Source of the DNA: Butyrivibrio sp. MC2021
GTDB taxonomy: Bacteria > Bacillota > Clostridia > Lachnospirales > Lachnospiraceae
Assembly (NCBI RefSeq): GCF_000621605.1
Contig: NZ_JHXX01000001.1
Coordinates: 806,001-870,000 of the forward strand
Length of the DNA: 64,000 nt
Reading direction: 5' to 3'
Shown piece after piece: positions 24,398 to 33,271 of this stretch. Position 1 is the stretch's first letter, and the number at the start of each line of letters is the position of its first letter. A model generated the notes under the pieces. The model saw only the letters and a program-made list of their open reading frames with translations, was not told the DNA's origin and did not search any database. The position numbers and the translations under genes were made by a program.

Positions 24398-24853
24398 TCA
24401 GTTTTCCTTGATCATTTTCTGCATTTCATTCATAACCTGTGTCGCCTCTTCATTGTTCTTAAGGGCAACCATGATGGTGTCATCACCTGCGATACATCCA
24501 AGTACCTGCGGAAAATCCAGAGCATCAATAGCAGTTGCAAGAGCCATTGCCATACCTGAAACAGTTCTGACAACGATCAGGTTCTGAGCTGTATCCATGC
24601 TGAGATAGCCTGCCTTAAGTACACTTACATACTTATCCTGCATAACATCACTGTCTGCTGTGGTATAAACATATTTCTGTCTTCCGTCCTCGGTTACCTG
24701 CTTGGTAAGTTTCATCTGTCTTATATCTCTTGAAACAGTGGCCTGGGTAACATCATAGCCTGCCTGTTTAAGAAGGCATGCCAGCTGCTCCTGGGTCTCA
24801 ACTACATTTTTGGCAATGATCTCGATAATCTTGTCATGTCTGTTTCTCTTCAT
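24398..24853 (-). CDS. argR: Arginine repressor ArgR
   Basis: A 151-residue regulator. The N-terminal winged helix spans residues 1-70 (RHDKIIEIIAKNVVETQEQL, ATVSRDIRQMKLTK). The C-terminal hexamerisation and arginine-binding domain contains NLIVVRTVSGMAMALATAID and LGCIAGDDTIMVAL, with the GDDT loop typical of ligand binding. It senses arginine and controls arginine synthesis and breakdown genes. It lies between nadK and recN, the common clostridial arrangement. Confidence 0.93.
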   Translation of the reverse strand: MKRNRHDKIIEIIAKNVVETQEQLACLLKQAGYDVTQATVSRDIRQMKLTKQVTEDGRQKYVYTTADSDVMQDKYVSVLKAGYLSMDTAQNLIVVRTVSGMAMALATAIDALDFPQVLGCIAGDDTIMVALKNNEEATQVMNEMQKMIKEN

Positions 24854-24906
24854 ATCAAGTCTCCTTTTCCTGAAAAGATACTAGTTCCCTGACTAGTTCA
24901 TTATAA

Positions 24907-25752
24907 TCATTTATCAAATTTTTTTCCAAGAACTTCAATGAAGCTGACTCGGTTTAGCTTGATTATCTTGGTGGTCTTTTTGGACTTGATGATCTCAATC
25001 CTGTCCCCGGTCTTGAGATTGATAACTCCGCTTCCGTCAAAGGAAGCGATCACATTCTGAGTGGAATCATCCTTCCAGGGCCCAATCTCAATGGAGATCT
25101 TGGTATCTGCCGAAAGCACCATACTTCTGGAGTTCAGAGTATGTGGGCAGATGGGGGTCACCAGTATCATATTGGCAGAGGGCTCAACTATGGGGCCTCC
25201 CGCTGACATATTGTAGCCTGTAGAACCTGTGGGGGTGGAAATAATAACACCATCCGCATGATAGCAGGCTAAAAGCATATCATTTATGTAAATATTGAAA
25301 TTGATGACCTGAATCGTGGAAGATCTGGTAACCACGATATCATTAAGGGCATAGTCCTTTTTCTCGCCTATGCTTCCCTTTATCATCATTCTTTCTTCTG
25401 TGTAAAAATCCCCTGAAAGAATTCTCTCAAGAGCTTCATCAATACTGCCCTTTTCAACCTCTGCAAGATATCCCACGGTTCCAAGATTAACACCGATAAG
25501 CGGAATATCCATAAAAGCAATGCTCCTGGCAGCCTGAAGCATAGTACCGTCGCCCCCGAGAACAATGACGCAGTCCGTATTCTCCGGAATAGTACTCATA
25601 AACTTCCTGGCCCCCGTGGTATCCACCGGAGTTTTCAGATCCTCCGCGATGTCACAGGTCTTCCCCCGAGCCAGAAGATAGTCCCTTATATAATGCGTAA
25701 CCCCCAGGTCCGCATCTTTACTCTTATTAGTAACTATGCAAAAGTGTTCCAT
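24907..25752 (-). CDS. nadK: NAD kinase
   Basis: A 281-residue cytosolic enzyme that phosphorylates NAD to NADP. The GGDGTMLQAAR motif is near residue 66 and NLGTVGYLAEV near 94. YALNDIVVTRS and DGVIISTPTGSTGYNMSAGGP are the other conserved blocks. Length and motif order are normal for the Firmicute enzyme. It is packed between argR (about 53 bases) and tlyA (2 bases). Confidence 0.94.
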   Translation of the reverse strand: MEHFCIVTNKSKDADLGVTHYIRDYLLARGKTCDIAEDLKTPVDTTGARKFMSTIPENTDCVIVLGGDGTMLQAARSIAFMDIPLIGVNLGTVGYLAEVEKGSIDEALERILSGDFYTEERMMIKGSIGEKKDYALNDIVVTRSSTIQVINFNIYINDMLLACYHADGVIISTPTGSTGYNMSAGGPIVEPSANMILVTPICPHTLNSRSMVLSADTKISIEIGPWKDDSTQNVIASFDGSGVINLKTGDRIEIIKSKKTTKIIKLNRVSFIEVLGKKFDK

Positions 25753-25754
25753 TC

Positions 25755-26657
25755 TTACACATCCAGATTTCCATGGGCCGCTGCCACGGTTTTTGTTATG
25801 AGGTCATTCATTTCTTTGGTATGTGAAAATCCGCTTTTCTCTGCTTCTATATCATGAAGCTTCTTCTCTCCCTCCGCCTCGGTGAGCTCTGCCACCTCTT
25901 CGTTCATCTCGGGATTCTTTCTGATATGAACCAGATATTCTATATTTCCCTCAGGTCCCTTGATAGGAGAAAAATCCAAATGCAGAACCTCAAATCCTGC
26001 AATGGCGGTAAAATCTATGATTCTGTGAACTACTTCCTCGTGAACCTTAGGTTCTCTGACAACGCCCTTTTTACCAACCTTCTCTTTTCCCGCTTCAAAC
26101 TGGGGCTTGATAAGGCACACCATCTCGCCGCCGTCCTTAAGAAGGCGTCTTGCTGGAAGAAGGATCTTGGTCAGGGAGATAAAAGACACATCACAGGATG
26201 CAAAATCAAGATCATCCTGAATGTCATCCCTTACCATATATCTGAAGTTGGTCTTTTCCATGCAGACCACTCTCTCATCACTTCTCAGCTTCCAGTCCAG
26301 CTGGCCGTGGCCCACATCCACGGAATACACCTTTGTGGCACCATTCTGCAACATGCAGTCCGTAAAGCCTCCGGTGGAAGCACCTATATCCATGCAAACC
26401 TTATCTTTTAAAGAAAAATCAAAATTCTTAACTGCCTTTTCGAGCTTAAGACCGCCTCTGCTGACGTAGGGGAGCTTCTCTCCTCTGACCTCCAGGGAAG
26501 TGATCTTATCCTCTGAAAATGTAGTTCCCGGCTTGTCCTCACGCTGACCGTTAACAAAAACGTCACCGGCCATAATAAGTGTCTTGGCCTTCTCTCTGGA
26601 AGGTGCAAGTCCTCTTTCTACCAGAAGGACATCCAGTCTCTCTTTATCCTTAGCCAT
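25755..26657 (-). CDS. tlyA: TlyA-family rRNA 2'-O-methyltransferase
   Basis: A 300-residue protein with an N-terminal S4 RNA-binding domain (residues about 5-65, ERGLAPSREKAKTLIMAGDV). An FtsJ-like methyltransferase domain follows: KVCMDIGASTGGFTDCMLQ for SAM binding, then VYSVDVGHGQLDWKLR, DVSFISLTKILLPA and CLIKPQFEAGKEKVG. TlyA methylates ribosomal RNA cytidines in relatives. Here the C-terminus is extended by an acidic, helical tail of about 40 residues. It lies between dxs and nadK with gaps of 2-3 bases, so the genes are translationally linked. Confidence 0.92.
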   Translation of the reverse strand: MAKDKERLDVLLVERGLAPSREKAKTLIMAGDVFVNGQREDKPGTTFSEDKITSLEVRGEKLPYVSRGGLKLEKAVKNFDFSLKDKVCMDIGASTGGFTDCMLQNGATKVYSVDVGHGQLDWKLRSDERVVCMEKTNFRYMVRDDIQDDLDFASCDVSFISLTKILLPARRLLKDGGEMVCLIKPQFEAGKEKVGKKGVVREPKVHEEVVHRIIDFTAIAGFEVLHLDFSPIKGPEGNIEYLVHIRKNPEMNEEVAELTEAEGEKKLHDIEAEKSGFSHTKEMNDLITKTVAAAHGNLDV

Positions 26658-26660
26658 AAA

Positions 26661-28514
26661 TCACCTTTGTATCTCTCGTAATACTCTTTCCGCAATGGAT
26701 TCCGCATCAATGCCCAGCTCTTCCCTGAGTTTGTCAACATTTCCATGGGTTACAAACTTATCCGGGATCGCGATCTGAAGCACGGTTGCATCCAGTCTGT
26801 GCTCATCAATATATGCTCTTACCTTCTCACCGAAACCGCCACTGGCTACATTCTCTTCCATGGTCACAAACAGCTTGTGGTCCCTGGAGGCCAGATGAAC
26901 GTACTCAGTATCTATAGGCTTAACAAATCTCGCATTCACAAGGGAGCATCTGATTCCGCTGTTCTTAAGGATCTCCCTTACCTGCTCGGCGATCTTGACC
27001 ATGGAGCCCACAGCCATAAGGCAGACATCCTTCTCCTCGTAAATAGGCTCACATTTGCCATACTCAATAGGAGCTCTGAAATCAGAAAGGCCCGCATAAG
27101 CATTGCCTCTTGGGTATCTGATGGCCACAGGAGAGCCAAGATTGACCGCAAATTTGAGCATATCCGAAAGTTCCCATTTATTCTTGGGAGCCATAATAGT
27201 CATATTGGGCATTGAAGAAAGAAATGACAGATCAAAAATACCCTGATGGGTCTCTCCGTCGCTTCCTACCAGTCCGGCTCTGTCAATGGCAAAGGTAACC
27301 GGTAAATTCTGGAGGCACACATCCTCCAAGATCTGATCATAAGCCCTCTGTAAAAATGAGGAATATACTGCAAAAACAGGCTTGTATCCGCCGGCTGCCA
27401 GGCCCGCCGCAAAGGTAACCGCATGCTCCTCTGCAATTCCTGCATCCACAAATCTGTCGGGATACATATTCCTGAATCTCTTAAGTCCTGTTCCGTCAGC
27501 CATGGCTGCTGTTATAGCCACAACCTTGTCATCCCTTGCCCCAAGCTTACACATAACAGTGCTGAAAATATCCTGATAGTTGGCTGTGGTCCTGGGATTT
27601 CTGGGAAGTCCGTTCTCCACGATAAAAGGCTCCGTGCCATGGAATCTGGCAGGATGTCTCTCTGCGGGTTCATAGCCCTTACCCTTCTTGGTCATAACAT
27701 GGATCATAACCGCCTTTTTGACCTTGCGGGCCTCCTTGATGGTTCTTACAAGGGCAGCGGTATTATGTCCGTCCACAGGCCCCAGATAGGTAATTCCCAG
27801 GTTCTCAAATACCATTCCCGGAATGAAGAGCTGCTTGAAACTGTTCTTGGCACGTCTGATGCCGTCTACCATCTTGGGATTGGAGTTACGAAGCTGCTCA
27901 TACACATCCCATTTAAGATTAAGATATCCTTCCGCAGTACGGACGGAATCCAGGTATCTTCTCATTCCTCCAACGCTCTCGGAGATGGACATCTCATTGT
28001 CATTTAGAATAATAATGTAATTGGTCTCCAGCTTTGCCGCATTGTTAAGGGCCTCATAGGCCAGGCCTCCTGTGAGGGAGCCGTCACCTATAACTGAAAC
28101 AACGGCGTAATCCTCTCCCATGAGGTCTCTTGCCTTGACCATTCCAAGTCCTGCTGAAATGGAGGTCGAGCTGTGTCCCGTATCAAAGCAGTCCGTGTCA
28201 GATTCACATCTCTTGGGGAATCCGCTGATTCCTCCATACTGCCTCAAGGTGTCAAACTGATCCTTTCTTCCTGTAAGAAGCTTATGGGTATAGGACTGAT
28301 GTCCCACGTCCCAGATAATCTTGTCCTTTGGAAGATCCAGAGCTATATGAAGAGCCATGGTAAGCTCAACGGTTCCAAGGTTGGAAGCAAGGTGGCCGCC
28401 TGTCACCGATATTTTTTCTATAAGAAAATCCCTTATTTCCTGAGCAAGTTCAGGATATTTGGTCTGGGGAATTCCCTTTATATCACCTGTTTTATTTATC
28501 TCATCCAGAAGCAT
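26661..28514 (-). CDS. dxs: 1-deoxy-D-xylulose-5-phosphate synthase
   Basis: A 617-residue thiamine diphosphate enzyme joining pyruvate and glyceraldehyde 3-phosphate, the first step of the MEP isoprenoid pathway. Visible are IIWDVGHQSYTHKLLTGR, the diphosphate motif VIGDGSLTGGLAYEALNNAA, the transketolase-like AEEHAVTFAAGLAAGG and IDRAGLVGSDGETHQGIFD. It precedes tlyA and follows ispA. Later pathway genes (dxr and ispG) are also in this window at 61-64 kb. Confidence 0.95.
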   Translation of the reverse strand: MLLDEINKTGDIKGIPQTKYPELAQEIRDFLIEKISVTGGHLASNLGTVELTMALHIALDLPKDKIIWDVGHQSYTHKLLTGRKDQFDTLRQYGGISGFPKRCESDTDCFDTGHSSTSISAGLGMVKARDLMGEDYAVVSVIGDGSLTGGLAYEALNNAAKLETNYIIILNDNEMSISESVGGMRRYLDSVRTAEGYLNLKWDVYEQLRNSNPKMVDGIRRAKNSFKQLFIPGMVFENLGITYLGPVDGHNTAALVRTIKEARKVKKAVMIHVMTKKGKGYEPAERHPARFHGTEPFIVENGLPRNPRTTANYQDIFSTVMCKLGARDDKVVAITAAMADGTGLKRFRNMYPDRFVDAGIAEEHAVTFAAGLAAGGYKPVFAVYSSFLQRAYDQILEDVCLQNLPVTFAIDRAGLVGSDGETHQGIFDLSFLSSMPNMTIMAPKNKWELSDMLKFAVNLGSPVAIRYPRGNAYAGLSDFRAPIEYGKCEPIYEEKDVCLMAVGSMVKIAEQVREILKNSGIRCSLVNARFVKPIDTEYVHLASRDHKLFVTMEENVASGGFGEKVRAYIDEHRLDATVLQIAIPDKFVTHGNVDKLREELGIDAESIAERVLREIQR

Positions 28515-28535
28515 TGTCGGCTCCTTTCGCTGTCA

Positions 28536-29474
28536 TTACTTGTTCCTGTAAATAAGGTATTCAAAAAGCTTGTCCAAAAAGCTTCCGTCAAAGCCAAGCT
28601 CTGCCAAAATAGCTGAAGCCTCATCGGATAATTCTTTGACCTTGTTCTTGGCATTTTCCATACCATAAAGGCTTACATAGGTGGTCTTATTGTTTTTCTC
28701 ATCAGAGCCTACAGGCTTTCCCAGCTCTTCCTGATTACCCACAATATCAAGGATATCGTCCTGAATCTGGAAGGCTATTCCAACATTGCTGCCGGCTTTT
28801 TCAATCATCTTAACCTGTTTGTCAGCCGCGCCGCCTAGAATTGCTCCTATCATAAGGGAAGACTCTATAAGAGCTCCGGTCTTGTTTTCATCAATATATG
28901 AGAGAACATCCTTCATCTCATCACTGCCAAGATCGGCATTTTCCGCCATGATATCTGCGCACTGGCCGCCTACCATGCCATAGATACCGGCCTTGGTGGC
29001 AAGAACATCAAGGGCTGATAAAAATCTGTTCTTATTTGCACCGTCATAATCCGGCAGCTCCCCGGCTGACATTGCCCCCTTTACAGCTGTCTCGAAAGCG
29101 AAATTCAAAAGTCCGTCACCGGCCAATGTTGCCATTCCTGCACCGTATACCGCATGTGTGGTCTTTCTTCCCCTTCTGTACTCATCATTATCCATGCAGG
29201 GAAGATCATCATGAACCAGTGAATAGGTATGTATCATCTCAATAGCCGCAAGAAAAGGCTCCACAACAGTTTCATCTGCATTTTCAGAAAAAAGTCTGTA
29301 GGCCTCCAGCATCATAACAGGTCTGAGCCTCTTTCCCCCTGCCAGAAGACTGTAGTTCATGGCTTCGATACAGATCTTTGCATATCCCTCTTCTTTGGGC
29401 AAAAACTTCTTTAAAACATCTTCTATGTGAGCTGCTCTTTCCAGCAGTTCTTTCTCAAATGACTGATCCGGCAT
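28536..29474 (-). CDS. ispA: Polyprenyl (farnesyl/geranyl) diphosphate synthase
   Basis: A 312-residue all-helical prenyl transferase. The first aspartate-rich motif is SLVHDDLPCMDNDEYRRG near residue 95 and the second is AFQIQDDILDIVGN near residue 235. The residues before the first motif suggest a short-chain (C15) product by family rules, which is inference. The gene lies between xseB and dxs in the standard order. Confidence 0.92.
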   Translation of the reverse strand: MPDQSFEKELLERAAHIEDVLKKFLPKEEGYAKICIEAMNYSLLAGGKRLRPVMMLEAYRLFSENADETVVEPFLAAIEMIHTYSLVHDDLPCMDNDEYRRGRKTTHAVYGAGMATLAGDGLLNFAFETAVKGAMSAGELPDYDGANKNRFLSALDVLATKAGIYGMVGGQCADIMAENADLGSDEMKDVLSYIDENKTGALIESSLMIGAILGGAADKQVKMIEKAGSNVGIAFQIQDDILDIVGNQEELGKPVGSDEKNNKTTYVSLYGMENAKNKVKELSDEASAILAELGFDGSFLDKLFEYLIYRNK

Positions 29475-29711
29475 TTATTCAAAATCCTCCAGGCTTCCAT
29501 CCTCAGATATTTTCTGAACCTTCTGTTCCACTACCGCAATAGCCTCGTGGCAGCTCTTTAAAAGCTTCATTCCCTCCTGGTATTCCTTAAAGGAATCCTC
29601 AAGAGTAATATCCTCGTCCTCAAGAGCCTTTATCTTTTCCTCTATCATCTTGAAGGCAGCCTCCACTGAGAAGTTCTGCTCTTCCTCATTTGTTTTCTTC
29701 CTTGTTGCCAT
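29475..29711 (-). CDS. xseB: Exodeoxyribonuclease VII small subunit
   Basis: A 78-residue helical subunit of exonuclease VII, which degrades single-stranded DNA. The ATG at 29711 is preferred because GAGGT lies 4 bases before it; the frame extends to 29732, inside xseA. The family core FSVEAAFKMIEEKIKALEDE, then DITLEDSFKEYQEGMKLLKSC is intact. It starts 8 bases after the xseA stop and ends directly against ispA. Confidence 0.93.
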   Translation of the reverse strand: MATRKKTNEEEQNFSVEAAFKMIEEKIKALEDEDITLEDSFKEYQEGMKLLKSCHEAIAVVEQKVQKISEDGSLEDFE

Positions 29712-29718
29712 ATTTACC

Positions 29719-30933
29719 TCAGTTTCTGTCAATTAAACGGCTGCCTGTAACTGTGGCATCGATAACACCGTCAGTCACATATACTTCTATCCTGTCTCCC
29801 TCGGAAACATCCCCGGTGCTTCTAACGTTTTTACCACCGGCATCGGTTGTGTACGAATATCCGCCCTTAAGTCTGTCCAGAGGAGACAAGCCCTTTAGCT
29901 TCTCAATATCAATATCAAGCCTGTGGCGCAGGGAAACAATTCGCCTGTCCATCAGTGCCTTCAGGGTATCTTCATACTGATCCATACGAAGATACTGTTC
30001 TTTTATCTTACCGGCGGGACTCAGGAGCCTCAGCGTCTCTGAAAAGCGCTCTATCCTATGCCTGTAGCCGCTTATCTTCTTATCCATGTTTTTATACAGG
30101 ATAGCTGAATAGTCCTCCAGATCCTGCACAAATCTCTCATACTCAAAAACTGCGAGCTCCGCAGCCGCAGACGGCGTAGGTGCCCTTCTGTCCGAGACAT
30201 AATCTGCTATAGTTGTATCTGTTTCATGTCCGACTGCTGAAATAATGGGAATTGGGCAGTCAAAAATAGCCTGTGCGACTATTTCTTCATTAAACGCCCA
30301 TAAATCTTCTATAGAACCTCCGCCTCGTCCAACGATGATCACATCAACTTGCTGCTGTGCTAAGGTCTCTATGCCCCTGACAATACTCTCAGCGGCCTGA
30401 TCCCCCTGTACGATGGCAGGATAAAGAATAATCTGAATATGTGGATTTCGCCTGGTCGCAACATTGATGATATCGCGAACAGCTGCCCCGGTAGGAGCGG
30501 TCACAACCCCAAGAGTTCTTATAAATGCCGGAATAGGCTGTTTGTACTCCTCTGCAAACATACCCTGTTCCAATAGCTTTTTCTTTAACTCCTCATACTT
30601 CTCATAAAGAGTTCCGGCTCCGTCAAGCTCTATCTCTCTTGCATAGAGCTGATATTTGCCGTCTCTCTCATAAACGGTAACCGAACCGGTCGCCTTAACC
30701 TGCTGGCCTTCCTTCATCCTGAACCTAAGGCCGCCCCGCTCTGCATCTGAGCGGAACATGACACAGGAAATAGCCCCTCCGGCATCCTTAAGAGTAAAAT
30801 ATATGTGGCCGGAGGAATGATATTTACAATTGCTCACCTCTCCCTTGATAGTTACGGATCTAAGGAGAAAATCCTGAGTGAACATATTTTTTACATATGC
30901 ATTAACCTGTGAGACTGTATATTCACTGCGCAA
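29719..30933 (-). CDS. xseA: Exodeoxyribonuclease VII large subunit
   Basis: A 404-residue subunit. The N-terminal OB-fold spans residues 1-100 ([34 protein letters not shown]). The catalytic part contains [37 protein letters not shown] and [28 protein letters not shown] across residues 135-265. A coiled-coil region and a [11 protein letters not shown] tail follow. It overlaps the end of nusB by 11 bases. Confidence 0.94.
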   Translation of the reverse strand: MRSEYTVSQVNAYVKNMFTQDFLLRSVTIKGEVSNCKYHSSGHIYFTLKDAGGAISCVMFRSDAERGGLRFRMKEGQQVKATGSVTVYERDGKYQLYAREIELDGAGTLYEKYEELKKKLLEQGMFAEEYKQPIPAFIRTLGVVTAPTGAAVRDIINVATRRNPHIQIILYPAIVQGDQAAESIVRGIETLAQQQVDVIIVGRGGGSIEDLWAFNEEIVAQAIFDCPIPIISAVGHETDTTIADYVSDRRAPTPSAAAELAVFEYERFVQDLEDYSAILYKNMDKKISGYRHRIERFSETLRLLSPAGKIKEQYLRMDQYEDTLKALMDRRIVSLRHRLDIDIEKLKGLSPLDRLKGGYSYTTDAGGKNVRSTGDVSEGDRIEVYVTDGVIDATVTGSRLIDRN

Positions 30934-31336
30934 ATTTAGCTAACACTCCGTTTACGAAGGCCGGAGAACCATCCTGCCCATACTTCTTGGCAAGCTCAAC
31001 CGCCTCGTTGATTGCTACTCCTGTAGGTACGGATTCGTCGTACTTGATCTCGTACACAGCAAGTCTGATAATTGTAAGGTCCACCTTGGCCATACGACCG
31101 GTGTCCCAGCCCTGAGTTTTCTCATTGATAGCCGCATCGATCTCTTCGAGTTTCTCGGCGATCTTCTCATATTTATCTCTGATGTAATCCGCATCAGTCT
31201 TGGAAAACTCTACATCGCCTGTTGTAGCATAAAGCTCTTCCTGTTCAGGCATATCTTCTATTGGATTAAATTCAACACGAAAAAGAAGCTCAAATATCTT
31301 CTCTCTCAGCATACTTCTATTCATAATATTGTCCAT
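30923..31336 (-). CDS. nusB: Transcription antitermination factor NusB
   Basis: A 137-residue all-helical protein that joins the antitermination complex on rRNA operons. It shows [16 protein letters not shown] near the start and [46 protein letters not shown] near the end, the family signature. The true start may be the Met at residue 6 or 9. It overlaps xseA and follows the Asp23 gene by about 30 bases. Confidence 0.93.
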   Translation of the reverse strand: MDNIMNRSMLREKIFELLFRVEFNPIEDMPEQEELYATTGDVEFSKTDADYIRDKYEKIAEKLEEIDAAINEKTQGWDTGRMAKVDLTIIRLAVYEIKYDESVPTGVAINEAVELAKKYGQDGSPAFVNGVLAKFAQ

Positions 31337-31365
31337 TCCTAATATTCAAAAGGTTGTGTTAAGTT

Positions 31366-31719
31366 TCATGACTTGGGCATTGTGATTCCGGCGATCCTGA
31401 CATTGACATCAGTAACATCAAGACCTGTCATATTCTCGATTGTTGTCTGAACCCTTGTCTGTACCTGCTGACATGTAGCAGGAATATTGAATCCGTAAGC
31501 CATCATAAGTGCAAGATCAACCTTGACCTCAGATGCGGCAACCACTACCTTGGCTCCCTTGGAAAGGTTCTTCCTGCTGACCTTCTCAAGTACATCACTT
31601 GTATAATTACCGGCCATGGCAGATACTCCGTCCACCTCAAGAGCTGCAAGGGCTGCAATTCTTGCCACCACATCATCAGCAATCTTGACTGTTCCAACCT
31701 CAGCTAATTCTTTTCCCAT
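31366..31719 (-). CDS. Asp23/Gls24 family envelope stress protein
   Basis: A 117-residue protein starting at 31719, where GAGGT lies upstream; the open frame begins at 31752. Family features include VKIADDVVARIAALAALEVDGVSAM, a central basic patch (KVSRKNLSKGAKVVV) and LALMMAYGFNIPATCQQVQ. Asp23/Gls24 proteins are linked to envelope homeostasis in Firmicutes. This one heads the nusB-xseA-xseB group, the usual position. Confidence 0.88.
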   Translation of the reverse strand: MGKELAEVGTVKIADDVVARIAALAALEVDGVSAMAGNYTSDVLEKVSRKNLSKGAKVVVAASEVKVDLALMMAYGFNIPATCQQVQTRVQTTIENMTGLDVTDVNVRIAGITMPKS

Positions 31720-31771
31720 TATACATACCTCGCATAAATTTTGTATAAACATACATATTCAGTATATCACA

Positions 31772-33265
31772 TTATAGCCAGAATATCATAGTTTTGGTAT
31801 CTGCAAATGTTGTATAAGATACAACTCCCGTTTCATCATGCAAATAATTGAATACTCCCCTGTCGGTTATGAGCATCTGGAATAATGCATCATATACAGC
31901 ATCCGACGCACATTTGATAGTAACGTTCTCACTACCGTCGGCGTAGCGCCTTTCAAAAAGCTCTTTTATAAGAGCAGGCTCAGCATAGGTAAAATATTCA
32001 TCCTCTCTGACATAATAATTATCCTTCATGCTATTGCAGACCGGCATATAGACCAGATCGGAAATCTGATGATTTTTGCTGATCTCCTGAGTCGAAACAT
32101 TGAGATAATCATAGTTCACGGAAGGGAACTTGGTACTGTCAGCGGATTCCCCGGCACTGGTCTGATAAGAGGCATCTCCCCAAGTCACATCCATGTAATA
32201 GTATGCATCATTGCAAAGCACCAGGTTCCATGCATGTCTCACACCTGTGGAATTCTTGGTGGTAACCGTACCTGTGACCAATGTGCAGGGTATTCCCAGC
32301 TTGTTCAAAAGGTACTGCGCAGCCTTGGAGTATCCGTTGCATACGCTTCTTCCGTCGATGAAGACAGAGCAGATATTCTGGTTATCAATTGCATTCACAT
32401 CATAGTCGGTGTTCTCAATGATGTAGTCATACACATACTTTATTGCATAATAATCATCTGTGGATGAAGGAGCTCCGGCAAGACAGGCATTAACAGCTTC
32501 ATTCAAAAGTTTCTGCCTTCTCTCCACTTCTTCTCTATCGTACAGATAATTCCCGGTAAAAGTAATCTTGGTGATAACATTATCCAGGGTATAATTGGTA
32601 TACTGATACCCATCCACATAAAAAATCTCGGGATGGTCCGTCATTACATAGTCAAAAACCAGCTCAATGGCCTCATCGCTGGTTGTGGAAACCGGAACAT
32701 CCTCTCCCATGGCCTGCATGATGATCAGCAGCTCCGCGTAAAGAGTTTTACCGGATCCTGTCAGTCTCTCATAGGCGTAGTTGCCTTCCTGCTGTCTTTT
32801 AACAGCCTCCAGATTCTCTTCTGTTATTCCAACCTGCTCTCTGGCAGAACGAAGCCTTGCATCCGCTTCGGAATCCTTGAGCTTTTTATAACTGGACATA
32901 AAGGAAGCATCAGCCTCTGTCATATCCTCTCGGTCAGTTCTTTCCTCGGAAAGAACTGCACCGTCGCTCATGCCGGTTCCTGTTTCCGATGAGGAAGCCA
33001 TATCTTCATTGTCCTCAACGTAATAAATCAGCTGTGGCTCCGCCGGTACATCCTCGGAAATGACATAAGAATATTCGGTTGCCGAAGAAGCCTCTTCATC
33101 CTGATATACATCAGGATTTCTGATACCCAAATCTCTCAGGTATTGATCCCAAGCCTCGCTTCCGCAACCGGACAGCACACTGACAGAAATAATAACACTG
33201 CTCATTAAGGCAGTGACTTTTTTAAATCCGAGATGCCTTCTAAGCAAATATTCCCCCCTGCTCAT
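31772..33265 (-). CDS. Lipoprotein with a transglutaminase-like domain
   Basis: A 497-residue exported protein. The N-terminus has a basic region, a hydrophobic stretch (LMSSVIISVSVLSG) and the lipobox cysteine in VLSGC. A Ser/Glu/Asp-rich linker covers about residues 45-130. The C-terminal half has a transglutaminase-like triad: the cysteine in GRSVCNGYSKAAQYLL, the histidine in TGVRHAWNLVL and the aspartate in YYMDVTWGDASY. These domains act as proteases or cross-linkers on cell-surface proteins; the activity here is not known. It lies 20 bases upstream of the Asp23 gene frame. Confidence 0.82.
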   Translation of the reverse strand: MSRGEYLLRRHLGFKKVTALMSSVIISVSVLSGCGSEAWDQYLRDLGIRNPDVYQDEEASSATEYSYVISEDVPAEPQLIYYVEDNEDMASSSETGTGMSDGAVLSEERTDREDMTEADASFMSSYKKLKDSEADARLRSAREQVGITEENLEAVKRQQEGNYAYERLTGSGKTLYAELLIIMQAMGEDVPVSTTSDEAIELVFDYVMTDHPEIFYVDGYQYTNYTLDNVITKITFTGNYLYDREEVERRQKLLNEAVNACLAGAPSSTDDYYAIKYVYDYIIENTDYDVNAIDNQNICSVFIDGRSVCNGYSKAAQYLLNKLGIPCTLVTGTVTTKNSTGVRHAWNLVLCNDAYYYMDVTWGDASYQTSAGESADSTKFPSVNYDYLNVSTQEISKNHQISDLVYMPVCNSMKDNYYVREDEYFTYAEPALIKELFERRYADGSENVTIKCASDAVYDALFQMLITDRGVFNYLHDETGVVSYTTFADTKTMIFWL

Positions 33266-33271
33266 AAGAAA

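Noticed and set aside
24860..24900. ArgR operator before argR
   Set aside because: A direct ACTAGTTC-type repeat is present but does not resemble the known Arg box dyad.
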